Source: Nitrosomonas sp. (GTDB taxonomy: Bacteria; Pseudomonadota; Gammaproteobacteria; Burkholderiales; Nitrosomonadaceae). From it: DNA of 64,000 bases. The notes below the pieces were generated by a model. It did no database searches and was not told the origin of the DNA. It worked only from the letters and a program-made list of their open reading frames with translations. Shown here one piece after another: positions 37,361-48,777 of this stretch; positions within the stretch are counted from its first letter, which is position 1; each line of letters opens with the position of its first letter. The translations under genes were made by a program, and so were the position numbers. The stretch is from positions 1 through 64,000 of the forward strand of contig JAMWZY010000007.1 of NCBI GenBank assembly GCA_024281825.1, given 5' to 3'.

Positions 37361-39247
37361 CTAAGAAAGATCGTCAACTGATTGTTGTAACATTATTTTT
37401 TCATTTTCGAGCAACCCTAAAAATCCACCGGACTGGTGGCTCCATAGTTGCGCATACAGTTGATTATTAGCAATGAGCTTGGCGTGACTACCTTGCTCGA
37501 CAATTCGACCTTTATCGAACACGATCAATCGATCCATCGCGGCAATCGTAGACAAACGATGTGCGATCGCGATGACCGTTTTACCTTCCATCAATTGATA
37601 TAAGCCTTGCTGGATACCCGCCTCGACTTCGGAATCCAGCGCGGACGTTGCTTCATCCAACACCAGAATGAGCGCATTTTTTAACAGTACGCGAGCAATG
37701 GCAATCCGCTGCCGCTGACCTCCTGAAAGCGTGACGCCGCGCTCACCAACATGTGCATCATAACCCGTACGGCCTTTAATATCTCTCAGTGTCAGAATAA
37801 ATTCATGCGCTTGCGCTTGTTTTGCAGCGGCAATCATTTGCGCATCGGTGGCATCGGGTCGGCCAAACAAAATATTATCGCGAACGGACCGATGCAGCAG
37901 AGAGGTATCTTGCGTTACCATGGCAATATTGGCGCGCAAGCTATCTTGCGTCACGGTGCGAATATCTTGCCCATCGATGGTAATATTGCCATGCTGCACG
38001 TCGTAAAATCGCAGTAGTAAATTGACGAATGTTGATTTGCCTGCTCCCGATCGACCAACAATGCCAACTTTCTCGCCTGCGACAATATGCAGGTTGAGAT
38101 CATTAAAAATTTGCGCCGAATGCTGCGCATTGGGATGATAAGCAAAACCGACATGATTAAAACTAATCGCGCCTTGTTGAATGCGCAATTCTTTGGCATC
38201 AGGGTTATCAACGACTTGCTGCGGCTTGGATAACGTATTGATGCCATCTTGAACGGTACCGATGTTTTCAAATAATGCGTTGACTTCCCACATCACCCAG
38301 TGAGATAAACCCGTCAAGCGGATAGCAAGACTCATGACGATAGCGATTGCACCAGGCCCGATATCGCCTTGTAGCCACAAATGAATACCCATCGCACCCG
38401 TAACAAAGACCAAAAGCATATTAATAATCCAGACGCAAACGTTAAGCCCCGTCGATAAACGCATCTGCGGATGAACCGTTGCCATAAATTCTTCCATGCC
38501 GGTCTTAACGTATGCCGATTCGCGTTGGCTTTGGGAAAAAAGTTTCAGCGTCAAAATATTGGTATAGCTATCGACGATACGCCCAGTCATGATCGAACGC
38601 GCATCTGCCTGCAATGTAGAAACATGCTTAAGCCGCGGCACAAAGTAGCTCAGAATAACGATGTATAAGAGCAGCCAAGCCAACAAAGGCAAACACAATA
38701 TTAAATTGGCATTGATAATTAAGGTAAACGTGGTAACCAAATAAACCGAGACAAACAGCATGACGTCCAATAATTTCAATACTGTTTCGCGGACTGCTAG
38801 CGCGGTTTGCATGATTTTGGTTGCAATGCGTCCGCTGAATTCGTGCTGAAAAAAAGTGTAGCTTTGTCCTAACAAATAACGATGTGATAACCAGCGAACC
38901 CGCATCGGAAAATTACCCATCAATGTCTGATGAATCACCGATGAATGCAACAACACCAATATCGGAATCACAAATAGCACAAAAATCGACATGGTCAGCA
39001 AGGTTGCCCATTCTCTGGCAAAAAAATCAACCGTATTCTTTTCTGCCAACCAGTCCACAAGCTGACCGAGCACGCTGTATAGCATCGCTTCGCTGATGGC
39101 CAAAAGCGTGGTTAATACCGCGAGTATGGCCAAATGAATTTCAATGCCGCGAACGTAATGTCGACAGAACTGATAAACCCCTTGGGGTGGCTCTACCGGA
39201 TGCTGCGGCGGATAGGGATCGATTAGCCGCTCAAAAAATCCGAACAT
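37361..39247 (-). CDS. ABC exporter, fused membrane and ATPase domains
   Basis: A 628-residue half-transporter of the MsbA/multidrug type: six membrane helices (about 30-330) then an ATPase domain with Walker A GRSGAGKS, Q-loop MVTQDTSLLH, signature LSGGQRQRIAIARVLL and Walker B LILVLDEATSALD. It works as a dimer at the inner membrane; the cargo (lipid, peptide or drug) is not identifiable. It starts three bases after the TraB-family gene, so the two are almost surely one transcript. Confidence 0.9.
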   Translation of the reverse strand: MFGFFERLIDPYPPQHPVEPPQGVYQFCRHYVRGIEIHLAILAVLTTLLAISEAMLYSVLGQLVDWLAEKNTVDFFAREWATLLTMSIFVLFVIPILVLLHSSVIHQTLMGNFPMRVRWLSHRYLLGQSYTFFQHEFSGRIATKIMQTALAVRETVLKLLDVMLFVSVYLVTTFTLIINANLILCLPLLAWLLLYIVILSYFVPRLKHVSTLQADARSIMTGRIVDSYTNILTLKLFSQSQRESAYVKTGMEEFMATVHPQMRLSTGLNVCVWIINMLLVFVTGAMGIHLWLQGDIGPGAIAIVMSLAIRLTGLSHWVMWEVNALFENIGTVQDGINTLSKPQQVVDNPDAKELRIQQGAISFNHVGFAYHPNAQHSAQIFNDLNLHIVAGEKVGIVGRSGAGKSTFVNLLLRFYDVQHGNITIDGQDIRTVTQDSLRANIAMVTQDTSLLHRSVRDNILFGRPDATDAQMIAAAKQAQAHEFILTLRDIKGRTGYDAHVGERGVTLSGGQRQRIAIARVLLKNALILVLDEATSALDSEVEAGIQQGLYQLMEGKTVIAIAHRLSTIAAMDRLIVFDKGRIVEQGSHAKLIANNQLYAQLWSHQSGGFLGLLENEKIMLQQSVDDLS

Positions 39248-39250
39248 GGA

Positions 39251-40480
39251 TCAACTACTAGTGAGTTGCTCAAATATTCTGAAACCAGCAACATAAGTAC
39301 CTATGGCAGATCCTAAGGTCGATAAAATAAAAATTAATAGGGTGCGGGTAACACGATTACGCCACCAACCTTTTGGCGTGGTAGCATCGGTTCTGAGTCG
39401 ATTGAAGTCCTCGACTTTCGGTTTGCGCAGATAGATTTCAACGGCTGCAACCACCATGCCTGCGCCGATGGTTGGATTCAACGAAGTAATGGGTGCCGCG
39501 AGAAAAGCAGTCAAAATAGAGAGCGGATGAGCAAATGCAATCGCTGCACCGAGTGCAGAAAGCCCGCCATTGATGACAATCCAGTCGATCAGCATGGCCG
39601 TGCCGATATCCGGACTGCGGGAAAAACCAATCGCAAAACCCGTGACGATCAGCGCCACGATGACCCATGGAATGATTTTTAACCATTTAGAAAACTCAGG
39701 GATCTTGTCGAGCGTTGCAATGGTAGCATCCGGATCGCTGGCGTCCTGCTCTGTCAATTGTTTCGTCATTCCAGGTAAATGTCCGGCACCCACAACCGCC
39801 AGGATATGCTGATAATTATTTTCTTGGCATTCTTTAACCAATCGCGCCGACATATATTCGTCCCGCTCACCGATCAGCGGGCGAAACAAATCTTGTTCAT
39901 TTTCAGCAAACTGTGAAAACGAACTTTCTAGCACATCACCTTGTTTTAATTTCTCGATTTCCGCGGCACTCACTTTTTCGTTAGTGATCACGCTGGCAAG
40001 CAAGCCTGCGAATAAATTAAACCGCTTCCACCACGGTACATTGTGATAAATCCGCTTCATGGTAGTACCAATCTCGCGGTCGATCAGAATCACAGGCAAA
40101 TGCGCTGCTTGGGCATTTTTAATCGCGACGCGCATTTCAGCACCCGGTTCTATGCCCAATTGTTCCGCCATTCGTTGCTGAAAAGCACTCAATGCTAAAT
40201 TGGCTGCCACCATGCTGGCTTGACCTTTTTTAATGACCTCAAATAAATCCATCTTAGCAATCGCATCTGGATTAACAATCACCTTGTGTCGACTCGGACA
40301 TAACTCGACCGCCACTGCATCGTACTTACCCGTAGCAATCAGTTCCTCAACTTTATCCGCACTGGCTTTGGAAACGTGCGCTGTTCCCAGTAACGTTACC
40401 GTACTGTTATTAATTTTAAGCGTTTTGATGGGCTCATCAGCAAGCAATGCATCGGTGTTTGACATGGAAGAATTATTCAT
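39251..40480 (-). CDS. TraB/PrgY family membrane protein
   Basis: A 409-residue protein. The N-terminal TraB domain (about 25-225) has LLGTAHVSKASADKV and the VELCPSRH motif, with a repeat of Gly-His residues in VVGAGHLPGM, features of this proposed metalloprotease-like fold. Four C-terminal membrane helices (about 270-405) anchor it. Enterococcal PrgY blocks self-sensing of a peptide pheromone; bacterial relatives are mostly uncharacterised. The direct coupling to an ABC exporter suggests handling of a small exported molecule, which is inference. Confidence 0.82.
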   Translation of the reverse strand: MNNSSMSNTDALLADEPIKTLKINNSTVTLLGTAHVSKASADKVEELIATGKYDAVAVELCPSRHKVIVNPDAIAKMDLFEVIKKGQASMVAANLALSAFQQRMAEQLGIEPGAEMRVAIKNAQAAHLPVILIDREIGTTMKRIYHNVPWWKRFNLFAGLLASVITNEKVSAAEIEKLKQGDVLESSFSQFAENEQDLFRPLIGERDEYMSARLVKECQENNYQHILAVVGAGHLPGMTKQLTEQDASDPDATIATLDKIPEFSKWLKIIPWVIVALIVTGFAIGFSRSPDIGTAMLIDWIVINGGLSALGAAIAFAHPLSILTAFLAAPITSLNPTIGAGMVVAAVEIYLRKPKVEDFNRLRTDATTPKGWWRNRVTRTLLIFILSTLGSAIGTYVAGFRIFEQLTSS

Positions 40481-40637
40481 CGGTAGTTTGAGTGTCTATA
40501 AGACTTAGGAAGTAAAACTATACAAGGCCATATTCAATCTGAATTATGGGTGTCACAAAAATAACAATCGGAAGCCATAAAAAATCGTACCACAATTCAC
40601 TTCACCGATGACATGACAATTTTGCATCCATCAATTT

Positions 40638-41308
40638 TCACTGAGAATGACCGCCCATAGAGTCAACCGCAGCGTTGATGTCTGGATGGTCTGTTTGAAT
40701 GACATACTGATAAAGCGGATGATTATTTTTCCGCCAAATCGGTTCCGCTTGATCGACTTGAAGCATCAGCAATCGGTGCGGAATGTTACCAAAGTGCTTC
40801 AAATGAATATACTCACCGGAGGAGAACACATCTTCAAACAACAAACCCAGGTAGCGTTTATGAACCGGAAAGCGTGCGCAAACCACCATTTTGTCGACTT
40901 TAAGCACCCAACAAATCCGGTAAAATGCTTTAAATAAGGCATTTCTGGCTTGTTGTCCAACGACGCCATCGACAATCCCAAACCGTACCGCTTCAGCCAG
41001 GACCAATTTCTGCAACTGCTCGGGCAGTTGCACGGATTTTTCAAGCGGAAGCGGGCCATGACGGTTGACGTGAATCCGCATTGTCCCTAACGCTACCCCC
41101 CCGCAGTTGTACTGTGCTTGGATTCAACCAGCAATACCAGCGTATCAGGGTCTATATCTTCAGCTTCTGCAGTTATCAATTGGTTAGCAAATTCGGGAAC
41201 ATGCCGCGCATACGCTTGGTAGCGCAATGCTGCTACTTTCTGCAAATCTTCCAGGGATTTCACGATACGAACGGTGAAAGGCAAATCTTCGATTGGATTA
41301 TTCATCAT
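40638..41308 (-). pseudogene. FeeM-like GNAT acyltransferase interrupted at a G7 tract
   Basis: Two abutting minus-strand frames form one protein. The first (from 41308) encodes about 71 residues with FTVRIVKSLEDLQKVAALRY, like FeeM and LuxI-type N-acyl synthases, and ends at a TAG right after seven G (41096-41102 on the plus strand as C7). The second begins in another frame with GTMRIHVNRHGPLPLEK and continues to 40638 (LAEAVRFGIV, then ARNALFKAFY). One extra G gives one frame reading Ala-Gly-Gly-Val-Ala-Leu-Gly-Thr-Met with no stop, about 220 residues. It may be a broken gene, a phase-variable gene in its off state, or an assembly error. The predicted product would join fatty acyl groups to an amino acid or similar acceptor. 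Confidence 0.75.
41096..41102 (-). repeat. G7 homopolymer at the frameshift of the FeeM-like gene
   Basis: Seven identical bases (C on the plus strand, G in the coding strand) lie exactly where the reading frame changes. Eight or five G would restore the full frame, seven gives a TAG stop at once. Such tracts are typical slipped-strand mutation sites and also typical sequencing-error sites. Confidence 0.8.
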
Positions 41309-41452
41309 CACAGTATTTCATAAGATTTAATCAAACGCCTCGCCCCAAAGAACAAAGGATCACCCCCGGAAGAGATTAAAATATTTCCCAATGCATTCCA
41401 ACAAATCAGAGCAGAATGATGGGGATTGTTGGATGCGCAAGCAGCATTGCAG

Positions 41453-43126
41453 TTAATCGGTAATCGCCCCCACGCTGGCACTCGACACCAATCGGGCGTA
41501 TTTAGCCAAAACACCACGATGATAACGCGGTTGCGGCGCTTTCCAGTTGGCGCGGCGTTTTTCCAATTCGGCATCGGAGATATTCAATTGCAACAACCGT
41601 TGTTCGGCATCGATAGTGATTGAGTCACCCTCCTGCACCAAGGCAATATTGCCACCGACATAGGCCTCTGGTGCGACATGCCCAACCACCATACCATATG
41701 TGCCTCCCGAGAAACGTCCATCGGTAATCAATCCAACCGAATCGCCCAAACCTTCACCGATCAAAGCGGAAGTGGGCGATAGCATTTCCCGCATGCCAGG
41801 GCCGCCTTTCGGCCCTTCATATCGAATCACCACAACGTCACCCGCTTGAATTTTTCGCGCCAAGATAGCCTGCATGCAGGTTTCTTCCGATTCGAAAACA
41901 CGGGCTGGGCCGGTAATTTTGGGATTTTTGATGCCGGAAATTTTAGCGACGCAACCCTCGGTCGATAAATTACCTTTCAAAATCGCCAAATGCCCTTGCG
42001 CATACATGGGATTATTCCACTGACGGATAACGTTTTGATCAGCGCGCGGTGAATCCGGGATATCCTTCAGTGCTTCCGCAATCGTTTGTCCACTGATCGT
42101 GATGCACTCTCCGTGCAACAATCCATGCACAAACAGCATTTTCATGACTTGTGGAATACCACCAGCTTGGTGCAAATCCGCCGTTACATAACGGCCCGAA
42201 GGTTTCAAATCGCACAATACCGGTACCTTCGCACGAATGGTCTCAAAATCATCAATGCACAATGGAACCTCTGCCGCATGTGCAATGGCAAGAAAATGCA
42301 GCACGGCATTGGTCGATCCACCTACGGCCATGATGACTGCAATAGCGTTTTCAATCGATTTCCGCGTAATGATATCGCGAGGCAAAATCTGTTTTTTGAT
42401 GGCATTTACCAAAACCTCAGCAGACTGACCCGCGCTGGTCAGTTTCTCACTATCTTCAGCCGACATGGTTGAAGAATAAGGCAAACTCATGCCCATCGCT
42501 TCAAACGCAGACGACATGGTATTGGCGGTAAACATTCCCCCGCAAGAACCGGCACCGGGGCAAGCATGCCGCTCGACTTGCAGCAATTCCGCATCATCGA
42601 TTTTCCGGGCGCTATGCTGACCCACCGCTTCAAATGCGCTGACGATGGTCAAATCTTGCCCTTTGTAGTGCCCAGGTTTGATCGTGCCGCCATACACAAA
42701 AATCGCCGGTACATTCATCCGTGCCATCGCAATCATCGCACCTGGCATATTTTTATCACAGCCACCGATCGCAATCACGCCATCCATACTTTCTGCCTGG
42801 ATGCACGTTTCAATCGAGTCAGCAATGACTTCACGCGAAACCAGTGAATATTTCATGCCTTCGGTACCCATCGAAATACCATCGGATACCGTAATCGTGC
42901 CAAACATCTGCGGCATCGCGCCCGCTTTGCGTAAAGCTGACTCAGCCTGCAGTGACAAATCATTCAATCCTTTATTGCACGGGGTAATAGTGGAATAGCC
43001 GTTGGCAACACCAACGATGGGTTTGTTAAAATCCCCATCACCAAAGCCGACTGCCCGCAACATTGCACGATTGGGCGCACGAGAGGCACCTTGGGTAATG
43101 GCTTGACTGCGCTTGTTATCTGACAT
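41453..43126 (-). CDS. ilvD: Dihydroxy-acid dehydratase
   Basis: A 557-residue iron-sulfur dehydratase for the third step of valine, isoleucine and leucine synthesis. Cluster cysteines are in GGCDKNMPG and [17 protein letters not shown]; the C-terminal [19 protein letters not shown] and the final TD are conserved. The frame is open to 43180, but AGGAGT four bases before the ATG at 43126 and the family's [12 protein letters not shown] start decide the shorter form. It is divergent from lgt. Confidence 0.96.
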   Translation of the reverse strand: MSDNKRSQAITQGASRAPNRAMLRAVGFGDGDFNKPIVGVANGYSTITPCNKGLNDLSLQAESALRKAGAMPQMFGTITVSDGISMGTEGMKYSLVSREVIADSIETCIQAESMDGVIAIGGCDKNMPGAMIAMARMNVPAIFVYGGTIKPGHYKGQDLTIVSAFEAVGQHSARKIDDAELLQVERHACPGAGSCGGMFTANTMSSAFEAMGMSLPYSSTMSAEDSEKLTSAGQSAEVLVNAIKKQILPRDIITRKSIENAIAVIMAVGGSTNAVLHFLAIAHAAEVPLCIDDFETIRAKVPVLCDLKPSGRYVTADLHQAGGIPQVMKMLFVHGLLHGECITISGQTIAEALKDIPDSPRADQNVIRQWNNPMYAQGHLAILKGNLSTEGCVAKISGIKNPKITGPARVFESEETCMQAILARKIQAGDVVVIRYEGPKGGPGMREMLSPTSALIGEGLGDSVGLITDGRFSGGTYGMVVGHVAPEAYVGGNIALVQEGDSITIDAEQRLLQLNISDAELEKRRANWKAPQPRYHRGVLAKYARLVSSASVGAITD

Positions 43127-43233
43127 ACTGACTCCTGAAAATATTTTTAACGATAAATTGCGGTTTATGACAAAGAACACATCGGTGCACTTGGTATAAT
43201 GAGCTGCATTTTACCGTAATTAGGATAAAAACT

Positions 43234-44061
43234 ATGCTCGTTCATCCGCAAATTGATCCGGTTGCCATTTCGATCGGTCCTGTGTCCATCCATTGGTATG
43301 GATTGATGTATCTCATTGGCTTCGTATCATTCATTATACTGGGGCGCTATCGAATCAAACACGGCCAGAATCCTGTGTTTACCCAGGAAATGTTGGATGA
43401 CGCATTATTTTACGGAATGTTGGGAGTGATCGTCGGTGGGCGTTTGGGCCATGTATTGTTCTATCAATTCGGTTATTATTTAGAACATCCGTTAGGTATT
43501 TTTGCCATTTGGGAAGGCGGCATGTCCTTCCACGGCGGACTCCTTGGTGTTTTTGTGGCGATGGCTTTACTCGCTCGTAAATATCAACTGGCTTGGTTAC
43601 AGGTGATGGATTTCATTGCGCCACTGGTTCCTTTAGGATTAGGTGCAGGACGTATCGGTAATTTTATCAATGCAGAATTATGGGGTAGAACAACCGATGT
43701 TCCATGGGGAATGGTTTTTCCATATATTGATGAATTGCCGCGGCATCCATCGCAACTCTATCAATTTGCGTTGGAGGGAATCGTTCTTTTTATATTACTT
43801 TGGGTTTACTCGGCTAAACCACGACCAATCGGCGCTGTATCCGGCATGTTCATGATAGGGTATGGCACATTCCGCTGCTTTACTGAATTTTTCCGTGAAC
43901 CGGAAGATGGATTTATGGGTATTTCAACGTTAGGAATCACCATGGGACAATGGCTATCGATTCCTATGATTCTAACGGGAATAATCCTTCTGATTTGGGC
44001 AAACAATCCAAAAACAGATTTTAAAAAGCAAAAAACAAAGGTTAAAAAAACCAAAAAATAA
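43234..44061 (+). CDS. lgt: Prolipoprotein diacylglyceryl transferase Lgt
   Basis: A 275-residue inner-membrane enzyme with about seven helices that moves diacylglycerol to the lipobox cysteine of lipoproteins. HGGLLGVF and the signature [14 protein letters not shown] are intact, as is the conserved YPSQLYQ-like (HPSQLYQ) region. The C-terminus is an unusually lysine-rich tail. A minus-strand terminator and the PEP-CTERM gene face it from downstream. Confidence 0.96.
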   Translation: MLVHPQIDPVAISIGPVSIHWYGLMYLIGFVSFIILGRYRIKHGQNPVFTQEMLDDALFYGMLGVIVGGRLGHVLFYQFGYYLEHPLGIFAIWEGGMSFHGGLLGVFVAMALLARKYQLAWLQVMDFIAPLVPLGLGAGRIGNFINAELWGRTTDVPWGMVFPYIDELPRHPSQLYQFALEGIVLFILLWVYSAKPRPIGAVSGMFMIGYGTFRCFTEFFREPEDGFMGISTLGITMGQWLSIPMILTGIILLIWANNPKTDFKKQKTKVKKTKK

Positions 44062-44104
44062 TAAGCCACGTCGTCTATTGTTATTGTTATAACGCCGTGG
44101 CTTA
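44046..44104 (-). terminator. Rho-independent terminator of the PEP-CTERM gene
   Basis: TAAGCCACG (44062-44070) and CGTGGCTTA (44096-44104) form a perfect 9-bp stem. On the minus strand it is followed by TTATTTTTTGGTTTTTTT, a good T-rich tail, 40 bases after the PEP-CTERM gene. On the plus strand it may also end lgt transcripts, though no T-run follows there. Confidence 0.75.
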
Positions 44105-44145
44105 TAAAGTAACATTACATTATTATTATTATTGTAAAAAACTTT

Positions 44146-44721
44146 TTAAAACTTTCTTATTTTTTTGCGGCGACGCGCGGAGAGACCTACAAGCCCTAAA
44201 CCAGCCAACAGCATCGCGTAATTTTCCGGCTCTTGTACAGGCAATGTTTGCAAAGCGACTGAATATTGCCCTAACGATGCCGAGTTCCCTAAATATCCAT
44301 TGATATCCAAGTAATATTGCCCGGCTTCAAGATTGCCAATAAAATTAGTAGCATTTTTACCAGAAAATGTTGAATGTAAAGTGCTTCCATTTAAACGGTC
44401 ATCATTCCAAACATCAATGGTTAGCCCCGCTATTCCCAGTAAATTAAAGCCGCCTAAATTAAGTGCATAGGTATTTACAGGATTGTTCGTGATTGATAAT
44501 GTGGGTATGGTGAAATTGACATACTCTGAAAATGATGAACCGGGTGTTCCATTTAACGTAACTGCCAATATGCTGGGCGATGTTCCAATAATACCCATAT
44601 TATAAGGATTAGATTCTGTCCCATTGCCATTTACATTCGTAACACCGGCGTTGGCAATACCGGTTGTCATCAGTACTGCTGTTGCTGCCAAATTCAGCTT
44701 AAAATTAAAACCTTTTTTCAC
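44146..44721 (-). CDS. PEP-CTERM sorting-domain protein with altered motif
   Basis: A 191-residue secreted protein: signal peptide (about 1-25, ANAG), a beta-rich Asn/Gly/Thr-rich body with few charges, and a C-terminal sorting region with ENYAMLLAGLGLVGLSARRRKK, that is, motif, hydrophobic helix and basic tail. PEP-CTERM proteins are cut and anchored by exosortase and are often linked to exopolysaccharide. Here the motif reads Val-Gln-Glu-Pro-Glu-Asn (162-167) instead of the usual Val-Pro-Glu-Pro-Glu-Asn, so the first Pro of PEP is lost. No exosortase gene is in the window. The body has no recognised domain. Confidence 0.85.
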   Translation of the reverse strand: MKKGFNFKLNLAATAVLMTTGIANAGVTNVNGNGTESNPYNMGIIGTSPSILAVTLNGTPGSSFSEYVNFTIPTLSITNNPVNTYALNLGGFNLLGIAGLTIDVWNDDRLNGSTLHSTFSGKNATNFIGNLEAGQYYLDINGYLGNSASLGQYSVALQTLPVQEPENYAMLLAGLGLVGLSARRRKKIRKF

Positions 44722-46308
<1,587 letters not shown>

Positions 46309-46310
<2 letters not shown>

Positions 46311-46344
46311 AAAGCCTTTAATGGCGATGCATTAAAGGCTTTTT
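46309..46344. terminator. Bidirectional rho-independent terminator
   Basis: AAAAAGCCTTTAATG (46309-46323) and CATTAAAGGCTTTTT (46330-46344) form a perfect 15-bp stem with a six-base loop, and the A and T runs serve either strand. It overlaps the murA stop and serves the convergent gene ending at 46376. Confidence 0.9.
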
Positions 46345-46375
46345 AAACATAACAACCTCAAAAGATTTGAATATA

Positions 46376-46987
46376 TTAGAACTTTTGTAATTGGTAGCTC
46401 ACAACAACGGTTGCAATTTTCTTATTCAGCCCCATCACTGGAATGACCAAAATCTTATTATTGTTAACATCCGACTTAAGAGTGATTTTTTGTAAATTGA
46501 GTATTTCTTTAGGAAATAAGTCATTGGCCTTGGATTCTTCAAACCGCTTATCCGTTGAAACCAGTAATTGACCTTCGTCATTGATCAGATCAACTCTTTC
46601 AGTATTTTTCATTTTAACGACTTCGCCCAGATATTGCTTGATTTGATCAATATTGTTACGAATCAACTCGCCACGTACAGCCCATGAAAGTATCTGACCA
46701 AACCGTTCTTCTTCTTTTGTATATTGTTGATCAGCATACTCGCGTGCTTGTTGAGTGATTGACATACGCTCACTCTCAAGCTTCTTCGCCATATCAGATT
46801 CTACCTTACCGACAGCAATGGATTTCCAAGCAAAAATAACTATAATAACCCCTATCAGTATCAACAGATATCGACCGGGAAATTGCGTTGTCGGTACATT
46901 TCGCAACCAATCTGCCTTATCTCTTAGATGATCGAGGGCGCCATCCATTGTTTTAATAGGTTCAATAGAGTTTTTCTTATTTGTCAT
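46376..46987 (-). CDS. Membrane-anchored protein of unknown function
   Basis: A 203-residue protein with a cytoplasmic head of about 35 residues, one membrane helix (about 38-58, YLLILIGVIIVIFAWKSIAV), a coiled coil (about 65-105) and a small outer domain with VDLINDEGQLLVSTDKRFEE, which resembles a PAS-like or CACHE-like extracytoplasmic sensor fold. No output domain is present. AGGAG six bases before the ATG at 46987 decides the start over an upstream codon at 47023. I recognise no family. It might be a stand-alone sensor or an envelope structural protein. Confidence 0.7.
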   Translation of the reverse strand: MTNKKNSIEPIKTMDGALDHLRDKADWLRNVPTTQFPGRYLLILIGVIIVIFAWKSIAVGKVESDMAKKLESERMSITQQAREYADQQYTKEEERFGQILSWAVRGELIRNNIDQIKQYLGEVVKMKNTERVDLINDEGQLLVSTDKRFEESKANDLFPKEILNLQKITLKSDVNNNKILVIPVMGLNKKIATVVVSYQLQKF

Positions 46988-47281
46988 CGATCGCTCCTTG
47001 TATTGTAACGTTGTAATTAACATCCAAAGGTTGCAAATTATCTACTAATCCTAACTGAAGTGAAAGAAAAACCTACCAAGAGATCACTATCTTGTGGCAA
47101 GAATCTCCATTATCACAAACACCGTAACTTTTCTGCTACACATTGTTCGTACAAACAACTCAAGACAACCTTCAATAACGCAAATGAAACACCAGCCCCC
47201 TATTAGGCTACTCGTTATGCTTTATAATGGTTGTTATCGCATTATTGAACATCCTTCAGGATTAAAAAATCATCACAAGCC

Positions 47282-48685
47282 ATGAATAGTAATGATCCCC
47301 AACAAAATAATAGGAAAGCCTGGTCTGGAAGATTCACTGAACCCGTTTCCGAACTAGTCGAGCGCTATACCGCATCCATTCCATTTGACTACCGGCTAGC
47401 GGAGTATGATATTCAAGGTTCATTGGCCCATGCAAAAATGCTTTCGATTCAAGGCATCATTAGCAATACAGACTGGCAAGCCATAGAGCAAGGACTCAAC
47501 CAAATACGCGATGAAATTCGTAACAACCAATTTACTTGGCAATTAGCACTTGAAGATGTACATCTCAATATCGAAAAACGTTTGACACATCTGATCGGTG
47601 ATGCTGGCAAAAGACTCCATACGGCTCGCTCACGCAATGATCAAGTCGCAACCGATATCCGCTTATTCCTGCGTGCTTCGATTGATGAAATCTTAACTTT
47701 AATTAAAGATCTGCAATATGCTTTACTCAATCTTGCCGAAAAGCATATTGATACCGTGATGCCAGGATTTACGCACCTGCAAGTAGCTCAACCCGTCTTA
47801 TTCGGCCATCACTTGATGGCTTATTTTGCAATGCTCAAACGCGATACCGAACGGTTATTAGACTGCCGCAGACGGGTTAATCAATTACCTTTGGGTGCCG
47901 CAGCACTGGCCGGAACAAGCTATCCCATTGATCGTCATTTGGTAGCTAAGCTTTTGGATTTTGAGGGGGTTTGCGAAAACTCGCTCGATGCAGTATCCGA
48001 TAGGGATTTTGCGATTGAATTTTGTGCCTGTGCAACGTTGATTATGACCCACCTCTCTCGATTGTCGGAAGAATTCATTCTTTGGATGAATCCACAGTTT
48101 GGTTTCATCGAGTTGGCTGATCGGTTTTGCACCGGATCCTCAATCATGCCACAAAAGAAAAATCCAGATGTACCTGAATTAGTTCGCGGCAAAACTGGCC
48201 GCATTAATGGTCACCTGGTTGCATTGCTAACGCTCATGAAAGGTCAACCACTGGCCTACAACAAAGATAATCAAGAAGACAAAGAACCACTTTTTGATAC
48301 CGTTGATACTTTGATCGACACCTTACGTATCTATGCAGAAATGCTCTCAGGTGTAACAGTTCATCATGACACCATGCGCCAATCGACATTACGCGGTCAT
48401 GCAACAGCTACCGACTTAGCTGATTATCTGGTCAAGAAAGACATTCCCTTCCGAGATGCGCATGAAATCGTTGCAAAGACCGTGCAATTTGCCGAGCAAA
48501 AAGGCTGCGACTTAAGTAGCCTACCCATCCATGAACTACAGCAATTTTCAGATCGCATTGAAGCTGATGTGTTAGCTGTATTAACATTGGAAGGTTCGAT
48601 CAAAAGCCGCAATCACATTGGAGGAACTGCCCCAGAGCAAGTTACAGCAACCCTTCAAAAAGCGCGACGATGGCTTGAAAATTAG
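47282..48685 (+). CDS. argH: Argininosuccinate lyase
   Basis: A 467-residue fumarase-superfamily lyase that splits argininosuccinate to arginine and fumarate, the last step of arginine synthesis. [13 protein letters not shown], the catalytic-loop signature [20 protein letters not shown] and TQPHLQ-like [10 protein letters not shown] are present. Standard length. No ArgR box was recognised upstream. Confidence 0.96.
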   Translation: MNSNDPQQNNRKAWSGRFTEPVSELVERYTASIPFDYRLAEYDIQGSLAHAKMLSIQGIISNTDWQAIEQGLNQIRDEIRNNQFTWQLALEDVHLNIEKRLTHLIGDAGKRLHTARSRNDQVATDIRLFLRASIDEILTLIKDLQYALLNLAEKHIDTVMPGFTHLQVAQPVLFGHHLMAYFAMLKRDTERLLDCRRRVNQLPLGAAALAGTSYPIDRHLVAKLLDFEGVCENSLDAVSDRDFAIEFCACATLIMTHLSRLSEEFILWMNPQFGFIELADRFCTGSSIMPQKKNPDVPELVRGKTGRINGHLVALLTLMKGQPLAYNKDNQEDKEPLFDTVDTLIDTLRIYAEMLSGVTVHHDTMRQSTLRGHATATDLADYLVKKDIPFRDAHEIVAKTVQFAEQKGCDLSSLPIHELQQFSDRIEADVLAVLTLEGSIKSRNHIGGTAPEQVTATLQKARRWLEN

Positions 48686-48777
48686 TATGCCCAGTCACTC
48701 TGAACCCGCTTTTAATACGGTAGTGACAACATAACTTCAAAAACTAATTACATAAGCAGACCCGTCTAACTTACTGT

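Noticed and set aside
41308..41574. 88-codon minus-strand frame between the acyltransferase and ilvD
   Set aside because: It largely overlaps the ilvD 3' end in another frame and shows no family features.
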